A DNA stretch of 33,576 nucleotides from an uncultured beta proteobacterium (GTDB lineage: Bacteria > Pseudomonadota > Gammaproteobacteria > Burkholderiales > Rhodocyclaceae), in contig CAISOB010000058.1 in assembly GCA_903886975.1 (NCBI GenBank), positions 1-33,576 of the forward strand. The letters are read 5' to 3'. Shown here in pieces: positions 16,242-25,120 of the stretch (position 1 is its first letter; each line of letters begins with the position of its first letter). The notes below the pieces were generated by a model, which had not been told where the DNA came from, searched no databases, and saw only the letters and a list, made by a program, of their open reading frames with translations. The position numbers and the translations under genes are program-made.

Positions 16242-17696
16242 CTAGCCGCCGCTGTCGCTGCCAGTCTCGCGCTTGATGAAGCGCTTGACGGCGTCGGCAT
16301 CGATATCCATTACCTCGACGCGTTGCGGCAGGCTTTCGATTCCCTGCATTGCCGCCGGCCGCTCCGGCAGACGCCCGAGTGCCTCGACGATCGTTTCCGC
16401 AAACTTGGCGGGCATGGCGGTCTCAAGAACGACTATCGTTTCCCCCGGCAGGCAGTTTTCTGCTGCGACCTTGAGGCCGTCGGCCGTATGCGTATCGACG
16501 ATCACGCCATACTTCTCGTAGATCCCGCGTATCGTCGCCAGGCGATCGGCGTGCCGGCTCTTACCTGAGACGAAGCCGAACTGCGGCAGATCGGCAAAGT
16601 ACCGCGTCGCGGCCAGATCGAAACTGCCACCGGCATCAACCTTGGCCCACAGCGCGCGGATGACGGCGGGATCGCGGCCGACAAGATCGAACACGAAACG
16701 CTCGAAATTCGACGCCTTCGAGATGTCCATCGACGGGCTCGAGGTCGCGTGTGTTTCCGCCGAGCCGCGCGGGCGGTAAAGGCCGGTACGGCAAAACTCG
16801 TCGAGGACGTCGTTCTCGTTGGTCGCCATGACGAGCCTGCTGATCGGCAGGCCCATCATGCGTGCGATGTGGCCGGCGCAGATGTTGCCGAAATTTCCCG
16901 AGGGCACCGCGAAGGAAACTTTCTCGTCGTTCGAAAGCGTTGCCGCAAAGTAGCCCTTGAAATAATAGACGATCTGCGCCGCAACGCGCGCCCAATTGAT
17001 CGAATTGACCGCGCCGAGCTTGTGGCGGGCCTTGAAGGCGTGATCGTTGAAGACGGCTTTGACGATGTCCTGCGCGTCGTCGAACATGCCGCGCACCGCA
17101 ATGTTGAAGATGTTGGCGTCCGGCAGCGAATACATCTGCGCGCGCTGGAAAGCGCTCATCCGGCCGTAGGGCGAGAGCATGAAGACACGCAGGCCGCGCT
17201 TGCCGCGCATGGCATACTCTGCAGCCGACCCGGTGTCGCCCGAGGTTGCGCCGAGGATGTTGATCGTCTCTCCACGCTTCGCCAAAACGTACTCGAAGAG
17301 ATTGCCAAGCAACTGCATGGCCATGTCCTTGAAGGCCAGCGTAGGGCCGTTGGACAGTTCGAGCAGCGCGAAGCCGGGTTCGAGCCAGCGCAGCGGCGTG
17401 ATCTCGCGCGCGTCGCCGCCGGGGCGGCCGTTGCAATAGACGGCGGCGGTATAGGTCTTGTCGACCAGGGCCTTGAGGTCTGCGGGCGGAATGTCGTCGA
17501 TGAACTTCGAAAGAATGGCGAAGGCCAGATCGGCGTATGACAATCCGCGCCACGCGTCCAGTTCGGCGCGCGTGATCCGCGGGTAGGCCTCTGGCAGATA
17601 AAGGCCGCCATCGGGCGCCAGGCCGCCGAGCAGAATTTCGGTGAAGGTCTTGCGCGGCGAGCTCAGTACGTCACCGCGAGTCGAGATGTAATGCAT
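16242..17696 (-). CDS. thrC: threonine synthase
   Basis: PLP enzyme converting O-phosphohomoserine to threonine. 484 aa from MHYISTRGD (ATG at 17696); an ATG two codons upstream at 17702 is equally open. The PLP lysine is Lys123 in PTLAFKDMAMQ. GATSGDTGSAAEYAMRG and VPSGNFGNICAGHIARMM bind substrate and phosphate. Length fits the long bacterial form (class 1, E. coli-like N-terminal MxYISTRG). In many betaproteobacteria it directly follows hom; here a lipoprotein and a diguanylate cyclase lie between them. Confidence 0.96.
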   Translation of the reverse strand: MHYISTRGDVLSSPRKTFTEILLGGLAPDGGLYLPEAYPRITRAELDAWRGLSYADLAFAILSKFIDDIPPADLKALVDKTYTAAVYCNGRPGGDAREITPLRWLEPGFALLELSNGPTLAFKDMAMQLLGNLFEYVLAKRGETINILGATSGDTGSAAEYAMRGKRGLRVFMLSPYGRMSAFQRAQMYSLPDANIFNIAVRGMFDDAQDIVKAVFNDHAFKARHKLGAVNSINWARVAAQIVYYFKGYFAATLSNDEKVSFAVPSGNFGNICAGHIARMMGLPISRLVMATNENDVLDEFCRTGLYRPRGSAETHATSSPSMDISKASNFERFVFDLVGRDPAVIRALWAKVDAGGSFDLAATRYFADLPQFGFVSGKSRHADRLATIRGIYEKYGVIVDTHTADGLKVAAENCLPGETIVVLETAMPAKFAETIVEALGRLPERPAAMQGIESLPQRVEVMDIDADAVKRFIKRETGSDSGG

Positions 17697-17792
17697 GGTC
17701 ATGAGCGGAGCTTTTGTGAGGACACGAGTCTACCATGCCCTCCCGCGGCGCGCCGTCTCAGGAAGAAGCGAAGACTGACGGGTTGCGCGGAC

Positions 17793-18521
17793 TCAACAGG
17801 CGACGATGCGATTCTTGCCGGCGCGTTTGGCCGCATAGGTCGCTGCATCGGCACGCCGGATCGCCGCGTCGAGCGATTCGTCGGCACCCTTGGCGACGAC
17901 GCCGGCGCTGAACGTCATCACGCAATCGGTTCCCGGTACAGCCTGTGCCGAAAATGCGCACAGAAAGCGGCTAAGCACCGCTGCGGCATCTTCAAGCCCG
18001 GTATCAGGCAACAGCAGAACGAATTCCTCGCCGCCGAATCGGCAAAGCACATCGGAAGGACGCATCGCCTTGTGCAGCACGTCGACGAGATGCACCAGTG
18101 CGTTGTCGCCGGCCTGATGACCGAGGGTGTCGTTTACGCGCTTGAAGTCGTCGAGATCGATGTGTGCCAGTGCGATTCGGCCTGCGCTACGGCGCAGGCG
18201 CGCCAGCTCACGCTGACTCGCAGCCGCAAAACCGCGTCGATTCAGTGCGCCGGTCAAGGGGTCGGTGCTTGCCGCTGCGCGTGCTTCGAGCAGTGCTTCC
18301 TCGAGCGCGGCGATGCGCAATGCAGCGGCCTGCAACTCGAGCATTCCCGCTTCGCGGATCACCGTCTTCGGCAGACCGACGACAGTCGCCGCCGTCCTCC
18401 CGGCAAAGTGCGTACCGACCGCGCAAGGCGACACCGCAGCGAGGGCCAGGCGACGATGCAGCCGGCGCGACAGGGGCCGATTCGACTGCACAGTTTGCGG
18501 GTCATTACGGTTCATTGCCAT
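17793..18521 (-). CDS. GGDEF diguanylate cyclase
   Basis: Makes the second messenger c-di-GMP from two GTP. 242 aa from the ATG at 18521 (a second ATG at 18515 is also served by GGAG). The GGDEF domain fills residues 85-242: DPLTGALNRRG, DLDDFKRVND, then the active loop GGEEF (163-167). An RxxD inhibitory site (Arg154-Asp157) sits exactly five residues before it, so product inhibition should operate. The first 80 residues hold no sensor domain, only a basic segment and a short predicted coiled coil (LELQAAALRIAALEEALLEA) likely to mediate dimerisation. Lies between thrC and a lipoprotein gene, same strand, with gaps of about 100-120 bases. Confidence 0.9.
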   Translation of the reverse strand: MAMNRNDPQTVQSNRPLSRRLHRRLALAAVSPCAVGTHFAGRTAATVVGLPKTVIREAGMLELQAAALRIAALEEALLEARAAASTDPLTGALNRRGFAAASQRELARLRRSAGRIALAHIDLDDFKRVNDTLGHQAGDNALVHLVDVLHKAMRPSDVLCRFGGEEFVLLLPDTGLEDAAAVLSRFLCAFSAQAVPGTDCVMTFSAGVVAKGADESLDAAIRRADAATYAAKRAGKNRIVAC

Positions 18522-18641
18522 CCTGCTCCGTTGCTCGCACCGGAAAGTCGATGCTTATGAGTCTCTTTACGGACGAAAGCAGGAAATCTTGAGACGATTC
18601 ATCGCCGCTGCGCTGCGGCGCAAACGCCGGGCCGCGACTTT

Positions 18642-19217
18642 TCATGCCGCAGAGCAGAACGACAGCACCCGCAACTTGGCGTCAGCAAGTGCCCTTGTCC
18701 TTTCAAAGGGCTGGAAGGGATAAGACTTTTGCCACCAGCGCCCCTGATCGTCACGCAACCACCAGCCGGCCGGCGCCTGTTTCTGCCACTCCGCCGCAAA
18801 GTCGGCCTCGACTTGCGGAACGTAAATGCCTTCGGCATAGCCGACTGCCGTCGACATGGCCTGGTAGAGTATCGCGCGGTCGTGATTCTCCCGGCACACC
18901 AGCAATTCAAGTTCCGATGTCGCCGCCGCGGCGTCGCGGATTGCCACCTCGCCCTCGTCGGTCAGACCGAGCGTGCCGCCGTCGAGTTGCGCTTTGAGTT
19001 GCGCGAAGCGCTCATGCATGCGCCGCAGCGGCCGGTCGATGTCCGAACCGCCGTAGGGCAAGGGGTTGGCAGCCCGGTCAAAGAACGGCGCGACCAGGCG
19101 TTCAGCCTGAATGACGACGCCCTGTGCGGAATAGGTGAGAACGTGCGTCGGCGTGGACTCGCAGGCGGCGAGTGCCAGCGACAGCACTACGAGCCACGCG
19201 CCGCGTCCGGTTTTCAT
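18642..19217 (-). CDS. small lipoprotein, unknown function
   Basis: 191 aa. Start ATG overlaps the hom stop codon (ATGA), so it is translationally coupled to hom. A lipoprotein signal ends in LALAAC with Cys19 as the lipid-bearing residue. The mature part has a helical stretch (RPLRRMHERFAQLKAQLD) and several aromatic residues near the end (WWLRDDQGRWWQKSYPF). Not recognised. Coupling to a threonine-pathway gene does not by itself indicate a role in it. Confidence 0.75.
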   Translation of the reverse strand: MKTGRGAWLVVLSLALAACESTPTHVLTYSAQGVVIQAERLVAPFFDRAANPLPYGGSDIDRPLRRMHERFAQLKAQLDGGTLGLTDEGEVAIRDAAAATSELELLVCRENHDRAILYQAMSTAVGYAEGIYVPQVEADFAAEWQKQAPAGWWLRDDQGRWWQKSYPFQPFERTRALADAKLRVLSFCSAA

Positions 19218-20524
19218 AGCAGTTCTTCGAGCCGCAGGCGAATGAGCGCGCCTTTGACCACCGGCAGCGCTTCGATCCTGACGATCGCTGCGTCTATGCT
19301 CTTCTCGCGGGTCTTGTGCGTGAGCATGATGATGTCGGTCTGTTCTTCGCCCGCGTCCGGCTCGCGCTGCATCATGGCTTCGATCGAGATCTGATGATCG
19401 GCAAGAATGCGCGTGATGTCGGCGAGCACGCCGGGCTTGTCCTCGACGCGCAGGCGCAGATAGTAGCGGGTGATGACCTCGGACTGCGGCAGGATCGTCA
19501 GATCGACCATCGCATCCGGCTGGAAAGCGAGATGCGGCACGCGGTGCTCGGGGTCGGCGGTGTGCATGCGCGTGACATCGACGAGATCGGCGATGATCGC
19601 CGAGGCGGTCGGCTCGGCGCCAGCGCCCTTGCCGTAATAGAGCGTTATGCCGACGGCATCGCCCTTGACCAATACGGCATTCATCGCGCCTTCGACGTTG
19701 GCGATTAGCCGCTTGGCCGGAATCAGCGTCGGATGCACGCGCAGTTCGACGCCCTCGGCGGTGCGCTTGGTGATGCCGAGCAGCTTGATGCGATAGCCCA
19801 GCTGCTCGGCATATTTCATGTCGGCGGCTTCGAGCTTGCTGATGCCCTCGATGTACACCCCTTCGAAGCTCATCGAATTGCCGAAGGCGATGGCGCTCAT
19901 GATCGTCAGCTTGTGCGCCGCGTCGATTCCGTCGATGTCGAAGGTCGGATCGGCTTCGGCATAGCCGAGGCGCTGCGCCTCCTTGAGAACGGCCGCGAAG
20001 GGTAGCCCCTTGTCGCGCATTTCCGAGAGGATGAAATTGGTCGTGCCGTTGATGATGCCGGCGATCCATTCGATGCGGTTGGCGGTGAGCCCTTCACGCA
20101 GGGCCTTGATGATCGGAATGCCGCCGGCCACCGCCGCTTCGAAACCGACCATCACGCCCTGCTCCTGCGCAGCGGCGAAGATCTCGTTGCCGCAGGTAGC
20201 CAAGAGCGCCTTGTTGGCCGTCACCACGTGCTTGCCGTTGGCAATCGCCTTGAGCACGAGTTCCTTGGCCACGCCGTAGCCGCCGATCAGTTCGACGATG
20301 ATATCGACATCAGGGTCGCTGACCACGGCGAAAGCGTCGTCGGTCACTCTGCACGCCCCGGCGGTGACCTTCCTCGCCAGTTCGAGATTTTTGTCGGCGA
20401 CAACGGTTATCTCGATCGGCCGCCCGGCGCGGCGGGTGATTTCCTCGGCATTGCGTTTGAGTACCGTAAAAGTTCCGCCACCGACAGTGCCGATGCCCAG
20501 AAGTCCAACGTTGATCGGTTTCAT
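19214..20524 (-). CDS. hom: homoserine dehydrogenase
   Basis: Reduces aspartate semialdehyde to homoserine, a branch step to Thr and Met. 436 aa. N-terminal NAD(P) site GLLGIGTVGGGTF, conserved ANKALLA, the catalytic region INGTTNFILSEM and AEADPTFDIDGIDAAHKL, and a C-terminal ACT domain (from about 350, KPGVLADITRILAD) for threonine feedback control. The start overlaps the upstream acetyltransferase stop by four bases (ATGA), and the stop overlaps the lipoprotein start, so all are co-translated. Confidence 0.97.
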   Translation of the reverse strand: MKPINVGLLGIGTVGGGTFTVLKRNAEEITRRAGRPIEITVVADKNLELARKVTAGACRVTDDAFAVVSDPDVDIIVELIGGYGVAKELVLKAIANGKHVVTANKALLATCGNEIFAAAQEQGVMVGFEAAVAGGIPIIKALREGLTANRIEWIAGIINGTTNFILSEMRDKGLPFAAVLKEAQRLGYAEADPTFDIDGIDAAHKLTIMSAIAFGNSMSFEGVYIEGISKLEAADMKYAEQLGYRIKLLGITKRTAEGVELRVHPTLIPAKRLIANVEGAMNAVLVKGDAVGITLYYGKGAGAEPTASAIIADLVDVTRMHTADPEHRVPHLAFQPDAMVDLTILPQSEVITRYYLRLRVEDKPGVLADITRILADHQISIEAMMQREPDAGEEQTDIIMLTHKTREKSIDAAIVRIEALPVVKGALIRLRLEELL

Positions 20525-20961
20525 TTCAAAGCCTTCCTGAAGCAGAACGAGGGAATGTGCATTCCCTCGCGAAAATAGAAGCGGTGCGCGTGCTGCCGCT
20601 GCACGCCCGAATCGAGCGCCAGCGCGTCGCAGCCGAGCGCTGCAGCTTTTGCCGCGAGCCAGTCGAGCATCATCTTGCCGGCGCCCTGCGAGCGGCGCGC
20701 CGCATCGCTGACCAGATCATCAACATACAGGCGGCGTCCCTCGGCGGTGTTTTCAATCAAGCGCCAGAGCGCGACGCAAATCACTTCCGCATCATCGACA
20801 ACGACGGCCAGGCGAGCGCCATTGGCGAAGATCGTGGCGAGGCGTCCGGCGTAATCGGCCGGCAGTTGCGGGCGCAGCTGGCGATGCACCGACTCCGCCC
20901 TCGCCAGCCATTGCCCACCAGTGACGGCGCCGGCGTCGTCGGTCAGCGGAATGACATGCAT
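20521..20961 (-). CDS. GNAT-family N-acetyltransferase
   Basis: 146 aa, starting at the ATG at 20961, one base after the alaA stop codon. GNAT fold: the acetyl-CoA loop appears as DAARRSQGAGKMMLDWL (motif R/Q-x-x-G-x-G/A), preceded by the strand LYVDDLVSD and followed by the C-terminal CDALALDSGVQRQHAHRFYFREG, typical of the family. Substrate unknown. Sandwiched in an overlapping operon between alaA and hom, so expressed with amino-acid synthesis genes. Confidence 0.88.
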   Translation of the reverse strand: MHVIPLTDDAGAVTGGQWLARAESVHRQLRPQLPADYAGRLATIFANGARLAVVVDDAEVICVALWRLIENTAEGRRLYVDDLVSDAARRSQGAGKMMLDWLAAKAAALGCDALALDSGVQRQHAHRFYFREGMHIPSFCFRKALK

Positions 20962-20962
20962 C

Positions 20963-22192
20963 CTACGCCTCGTGCCGCCTGCGATAACTGTCGAGGAAGC
21001 GCGCGATGCGCGCAATCGCTTCGCGCAGATCGTCCTCGTGCGGCAGGAAGACAAGCCGGAAGTGATCGGTCGCCGGCCAGTTGAATCCGGTGCCCTGTAC
21101 CAGCAACACGCGCTCCTTCTGCAAGAGTTCGGCAATGAAATCCTGGTCGTTGGCGATCGGATACATTTTCGGGTCAAGGCGCGGGAACATGTAGAGCGTC
21201 GCTTTCGGCTTGACGCAGCTGACACCCGGAATCGCGTTCAGCAGCTCGTGCGCGAGATCGCGCTGCCGGCACATACGACCGCCGGGCGCCACCAGATCGT
21301 CGATGCTCTGATAACCGCCAAGCGCCGTCTGGATCCCGTACTGTCCCGGCACGTTCGAACACAGCCGCATCGACGCCAGCATGTCGAGCCCCTCGATATA
21401 ATCGCTCGCCTGGCGCCGGTCGCCGGAAACGAACATCCAGCCGGCGCGGTAGCCGCAGGAACGGTAGTTCTTCGATAGACCGTTGAAGCTGATCGTCAGC
21501 ACATCCTCGGACAGCGAGGCGATCGCCGTGTGCTTTTCTCCGTCATAAAGCACTTTGTCATAGACCTCGTCGGCGTAAATGATCAGGCCGTATTCGCGCG
21601 CGATGGCGATGATTTCGAGCAGCACGCTGTCGGGATACAAGGCGCCGGTCGGGTTGTTCGGATTGATGATGACGATGGCGCGCGTCCTGGCCGTGATCTT
21701 GGCGCGGATATCGCCCAAGTCGGGTAGCCAACCGCTCGCCTCATCGCACAGATAGTGCCGCGGCGTGCCGCTCGAGAGGCTGATTGCCGCGGTCCACAGC
21801 GGGTAGTCCGGCGCCGGCACGAGCACCTCGTCGCCGTTATTGAGCAGCGCGTTCATGGCCATGACGATCAGCTCGGAAACCCCATTGCCGATGTAGATAT
21901 CGTCGAGCGTCACACCCTTGATGTGCTTCTGCTGGCTGTAGTGCATCACCGCCTTGCGCGCGGCAAATATGCCTTTCGAGTCGGAATAGGCGGCGGCATT
22001 GGGCAGGTTGCGGATGATGTCGAGCTGTATTTCTTCCGGCGAGTCGAAGCCGAAAGCGGCGAGATTGCCGATATTGAGCTTGATGATCTTGTGGCCCTCG
22101 TCCTCCATCTGCTTGGCCTGCTGCAGCACGGGCCCGCGAATGTCATAACAGACGTTGGCCAGCTTGTCCGACTTGAGTATGGGTTTCATCAT
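20963..22192 (-). CDS. alaA: AlaA-type alanine aminotransferase
   Basis: PLP aminotransferase of fold type I, 409 aa, closely matching E. coli AlaA (YfbQ; glutamate-pyruvate transaminase): VCYDIRGPVL, IYIGNGVSELIV, VPAPDYPLWTAA, IINPNNPTGA, the PLP lysine Lys241 in SFNGLSKNYR, ASMRLCSNVPGQ and VLLVQGTGFNWP. It gives alanine from pyruvate and glutamate. A small difference from E. coli is GNLAAFGF in place of GNPAPFGF near residue 42. First gene of the leftward alaA-GNAT-hom-lipoprotein set. No strong SD before the paired ATGs at 22192/22189. Confidence 0.93.
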   Translation of the reverse strand: MMKPILKSDKLANVCYDIRGPVLQQAKQMEDEGHKIIKLNIGNLAAFGFDSPEEIQLDIIRNLPNAAAYSDSKGIFAARKAVMHYSQQKHIKGVTLDDIYIGNGVSELIVMAMNALLNNGDEVLVPAPDYPLWTAAISLSSGTPRHYLCDEASGWLPDLGDIRAKITARTRAIVIINPNNPTGALYPDSVLLEIIAIAREYGLIIYADEVYDKVLYDGEKHTAIASLSEDVLTISFNGLSKNYRSCGYRAGWMFVSGDRRQASDYIEGLDMLASMRLCSNVPGQYGIQTALGGYQSIDDLVAPGGRMCRQRDLAHELLNAIPGVSCVKPKATLYMFPRLDPKMYPIANDQDFIAELLQKERVLLVQGTGFNWPATDHFRLVFLPHEDDLREAIARIARFLDSYRRRHEA

Positions 22193-22338
22193 ATTGAACC
22201 GTTGCGGCTGCCGCTAGGCAAGCCGTCCTCTTTTGAATACATTGCGGGCACAACTTTTCGCGCCGCGCGTGCGCGCCTGCAAATTGCGACCGGCAAAAAG
22301 TTATAATCCTACTTTATCGCTCGATGCATCGCAATTTT

Positions 22339-22710
22339 ATGAAGCTACAGGCCACCCCATTCGAAGGTCAGAACACCTTTACCGCGTACGGCGATGGCTA
22401 TGCCAGCGTCAATGCGGTTCGCCACAACGGCAACCTGATCGTGCTTCCCGATCGCATCATCCCGGCCTGGACGCAGGCAACTTTCGAGACGCTAGCCATT
22501 GCCGATTTCGAGTTGCTCGCCAAACTCGACGCGGAGATCATTCTTCTCGGCACCGGTGCTCGCCTGCGCTTCCCGCGCCCTGAACTTCTGCGGCCGCTGA
22601 TGGGCGCGCGCAAGGGGCTCGAAGCCATGGATCTTGCGGCGGCCTGCCGTACTTATAACGTACTCATCAGCGAGGGGCGTAAAGTCGCCGCCGCCCTGCT
22701 CTCTGCCTGA
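22339..22710 (+). CDS. Mth938-like domain protein (DUF498)
   Basis: 123 aa from MKLQATPFEG, which matches the usual start of this family; an ATG at 22324 is also in frame. Family features: FTAYGDGYASVN, LIVLPDRIIPAW, IILLGTGARLRFP and the ending CRTYNVLISEGRKVAAALL. The bacterial members have no proven function; the human relative NDUFAF3 is a complex I assembly factor. A perfect TATAAT (22302-22307) lies just upstream. Divergent from alaA. Confidence 0.85.
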   Translation: MKLQATPFEGQNTFTAYGDGYASVNAVRHNGNLIVLPDRIIPAWTQATFETLAIADFELLAKLDAEIILLGTGARLRFPRPELLRPLMGARKGLEAMDLAAACRTYNVLISEGRKVAAALLSA

Positions 22711-22779
22711 TCGCTTCGGGATTCTCTCCCCTCTCATCAGCATTCGTCGCTTCTGCATTCAGTCTGGACTGCCGCATCA

Positions 22780-23652
22780 ATGAAACGCATCGCCCTCAAA
22801 ATTGACGCCGACACTTATCGCGGGACCCTTGCCGGGGTTCCGGCGCTGATCGCCATCCTCGAGCGTCACGAGGCCCGCGGCACTTTCTTCTTTTCGCTCG
22901 GCCCCGATCACAGCGGCCGCGAAGCGCGACCGGCCTCGCTCGGCAAATACTACGGCCTGAGCACGCGCCTATACGGGCGCCTGCTGCCCGGTCCGAACAT
23001 CGGAGCGCGTTGTGCCGAGACCCTGCGCCAGGCGAGTTCCGCCGGCTTCGAAGTCGGCATCCACGCCTGGAATCGCGTCAGCTGGGAGCAGAAAGCGCAA
23101 GGCGCCGCGAATCCCTGGATCGAGGACCAGATGCGGCGGGCCTGCACGAGTTTTAGCGAGATTTTCGCCACAGCGCCGACCGTACACGCCGCAGCCGGTT
23201 GGCGCATGAATCGACACGCGCTGCGCCTTACACAGCGACTCGGCTTCGACTACGCCAGCGACAGCCGCGGCAACCATCCCTTCATGCCGGTCATCGATGG
23301 CGAACTAGTCGCCTGCCCGCAATTACCGACGACCTTGCCGACGCTCGACGAAATCCTCGCGCTCGAACCGGGGTTTACGCCTGAGCACGCCGCCGATCGC
23401 ATCCTGCAGTTGTCCGCCGCAATCGCCGGCGACCATGTCTTCACGCTGCGCGCCGAACTCGAAGGAATGAAGTTCCCCGACGCCATGGAGCGCTTGCTTG
23501 CTGGATGGAAAGAGAGCGGCTGCGAAATCGTCGCACTGCGCGACATTGCGGCGACGCTCAACCGCCTGGAACTGCCGCGCCACTCGGTGCACTTTGCGCA
23601 GGCCCCCGGCCGGCCCGGACTGCGATTGACCCAGGGTCCGTTATTCCCCTGA
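22780..23652 (+). CDS. ArnD-like polysaccharide deacetylase
   Basis: 290 aa. Strong resemblance along its length to ArnD, the deformylase that removes the formyl group from undecaprenyl-phosphate-4-formamido-arabinose in the lipid A modification pathway: LKIDADTYRGTLAGVPAL (metal Asp pair), FFFSLGPDHSGR, FEVGIHAWNRVSWE (His metal ligand), HAAAGWRMN, YASDSRGNHPFMPV and QLPTTLPTLDE. ATG at 22780, weak SD. None of arnA, arnB, arnC or arnT is in the window, so either the pathway is elsewhere or this deacetylase acts on another substrate. Ends 3' against a strong terminator shared with the convergent BI-1/YccA gene. Confidence 0.87.
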   Translation: MKRIALKIDADTYRGTLAGVPALIAILERHEARGTFFFSLGPDHSGREARPASLGKYYGLSTRLYGRLLPGPNIGARCAETLRQASSAGFEVGIHAWNRVSWEQKAQGAANPWIEDQMRRACTSFSEIFATAPTVHAAAGWRMNRHALRLTQRLGFDYASDSRGNHPFMPVIDGELVACPQLPTTLPTLDEILALEPGFTPEHAADRILQLSAAIAGDHVFTLRAELEGMKFPDAMERLLAGWKESGCEIVALRDIAATLNRLELPRHSVHFAQAPGRPGLRLTQGPLFP

Positions 23653-23680
23653 AAGGCGGCCAAGGCCGCCCTTTTCTTGT
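23652..23680. terminator. bidirectional Rho-independent terminator
   Basis: GGCGGC (23655-23660), loop CAAG, GCCGCC (23665-23670), with AAA before and CTTTTCTTGTT after. It sits in the 41-base gap between two convergent genes and can serve both strands, though the T-run favours the plus direction. Confidence 0.8.
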
Positions 23681-23693
23681 TCTGCGAGAGATT

Positions 23694-24380
23694 TCAGTCG
23701 CGACGCCCGCTCAAGAGCATCAGGATATTGAGCAGATTGACAAAGATGTTAAATACATCGAGGTACACCTTCAGCGTTGCCGCGATGTAATTCGTCTCGC
23801 CGCCATGCACGATCTGGCTGATGTCGTAGAGGATATAACCGGAAAAAATCATGATCGCGACCGCAGAAACGGTGAGCGACAGGACCGGGATCTGGAAGAA
23901 GATGTTGGCGAGCGAAGCCAAAATGATCACCACCAGACCGATGAAGAGAAACTTGCCGATGAAGCTGAAATCCTTCTTCGTCACCGTCGCGATACCCGCC
24001 AGTGTGAAGAAGATCGCACCGGTACCGCCCGCCGCCGTGGCGATCAGCGAACTGCCGTTGGAAAAGCCGAGCGCGACCTGGAGCATCGGCGAGAGCATCA
24101 AGCCCATGAAAAAAGTGAAGCCGAGCAGCAAAACGACGCCTAGGGCGCTGTCCTGAGTGCGCCGAATACCCCAGATGAAAGCGAAAGCGCCACCCAAAAA
24201 CACCAGAAGGAAAAGCATCGGACTGCCGGTAAAGAGCCCCATCTGCACCCCGACGATTGCGCCGACGACGGTCGGCAGCATCGACAAGGCGAGCAACAAA
24301 TAGGTGTTGCGCAAGACCTTGTTCTGTTGCTGTGCCAGCTCGACGCTCGGCTGACCGGTAATCTGAAATTGCGGTTGCAT
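23694..24380 (-). CDS. BI-1/YccA-family inner-membrane protein
   Basis: 228 aa from the ATG at 24380, which has an excellent SD (GGGAGGA). Seven hydrophobic helices; the Bax-inhibitor-1 (TMBIM) family. The N-terminal QNKVLRNTYLLLALSMLPTV and the last helices' SGYILYDISQIVHGG (conserved Asp pore/pH-sensor region) are characteristic. E. coli YccA binds the FtsH protease and limits its action; homologues act as Ca2+ leak channels. Single-gene unit with its own promoter at 24420-24448. Confidence 0.92.
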   Translation of the reverse strand: MQPQFQITGQPSVELAQQQNKVLRNTYLLLALSMLPTVVGAIVGVQMGLFTGSPMLFLLVFLGGAFAFIWGIRRTQDSALGVVLLLGFTFFMGLMLSPMLQVALGFSNGSSLIATAAGGTGAIFFTLAGIATVTKKDFSFIGKFLFIGLVVIILASLANIFFQIPVLSLTVSAVAIMIFSGYILYDISQIVHGGETNYIAATLKVYLDVFNIFVNLLNILMLLSGRRD

Positions 24381-24419
24381 GGAATTGTCCTCCCAAAGAA
24401 GTTGCCTGCTACGAACCAC

Positions 24420-24448
24420 ATAGTAGTGAGTGGCTAAGCTTGACACAA
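24420..24448 (-). promoter_or_regulatory. sigma-70-type promoter of the BI-1/YccA gene
   Basis: Minus strand: TTGTGT (24448-24443), 17 bases, TACTAT (24425-24420). Predicted start near 24413, about 33 bases before the ATG. Confidence 0.5.
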
Positions 24449-24511
24449 GTTGCAGCACAAGCAGTAACAGTTTGTAACCTCATTTGGCCGCCGGAGGAGC
24501 CAGCCCGGCGC

Positions 24512-25120
24512 TTAGCGCTTGACGCGTCCCGCTTCGTCGCCTTTCATGAGTTCGAGAATTTCCTCTTTCGTGACGTAATTGAAATCGTTTAGCGCATAGA
24601 TCAGCCCGGCAGCGAACGAATCGCCGCCGCCGATGCGATCGACGATGTTCCTGATTTCGTAGGGCTTATAAACGCCATCGTCGATCGGGGCGAATTTCGC
24701 ACTGTTTGTCTTGACGTCATAGAGCATGGCGCCCCAGTTATTGTGGCTGGCCGAAATGCTTTCGCACAGCGTGCACGCCACCTTCTTCACATGGGGGAAA
24801 CGCTGCGCGAGTTTCGCGGCCACTTCCGGATACTTGTCGATCGCCAGTTCGCCGGCCTCGACGCGCGATCCTTCGGCCTTGATCCCGAAGACATCCTGGG
24901 TATCCTCTTCGTTGCCGATCACCACATCGACGTAGGGCAGCACTTCGCTCATGACCCGGCCTGCAAGTCCTTCCGGCGAGGTACACGCTTCCCACTCCCA
25001 CGGTTTCTTGCGGAAATTGAGGTCGCACGAGACGGTAAGCCCTTTTTCCTTCGCCTTCTTCACGGCGAACACGACCGCATCGGCGGCCTTGCGCGATACG
25101 GCCGGCGTGATTCCCGCGTC
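24512..25120 (-). pseudogene. kdgK: 2-keto-3-deoxygluconate kinase, C-terminal remnant
   Basis: Only the 3' part of a PfkB-family sugar kinase is present. The coding frame can be traced from about 25120 (DAGITPAVSRKAADAV) through SCDLNFRKKPWEWEAC and VIGNEEDTQDVFGI to the PfkB signature DRIGGGDSFAAGL (catalytic Asp) and the stop at 24512. Complete KDG kinases have about 310-345 residues; roughly the first 130-150 (sugar-binding half, first PfkB signature) are missing. Upstream, the frame runs directly into the 5' part of a KDPG aldolase gene in another frame. A GTG at 25072 could still start a ~186-aa peptide, but without the N-terminal half it should not be an active kinase. The remaining codons show no stops, so loss is recent. 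Confidence 0.8.

Noticed and set aside
19218..20069. Open frame extending the small lipoprotein upstream to 475 codons
   Set aside because: It overlaps hom on the same strand in another frame with Arg/Ala-rich composition; the lipoprotein signal begins at 19217.
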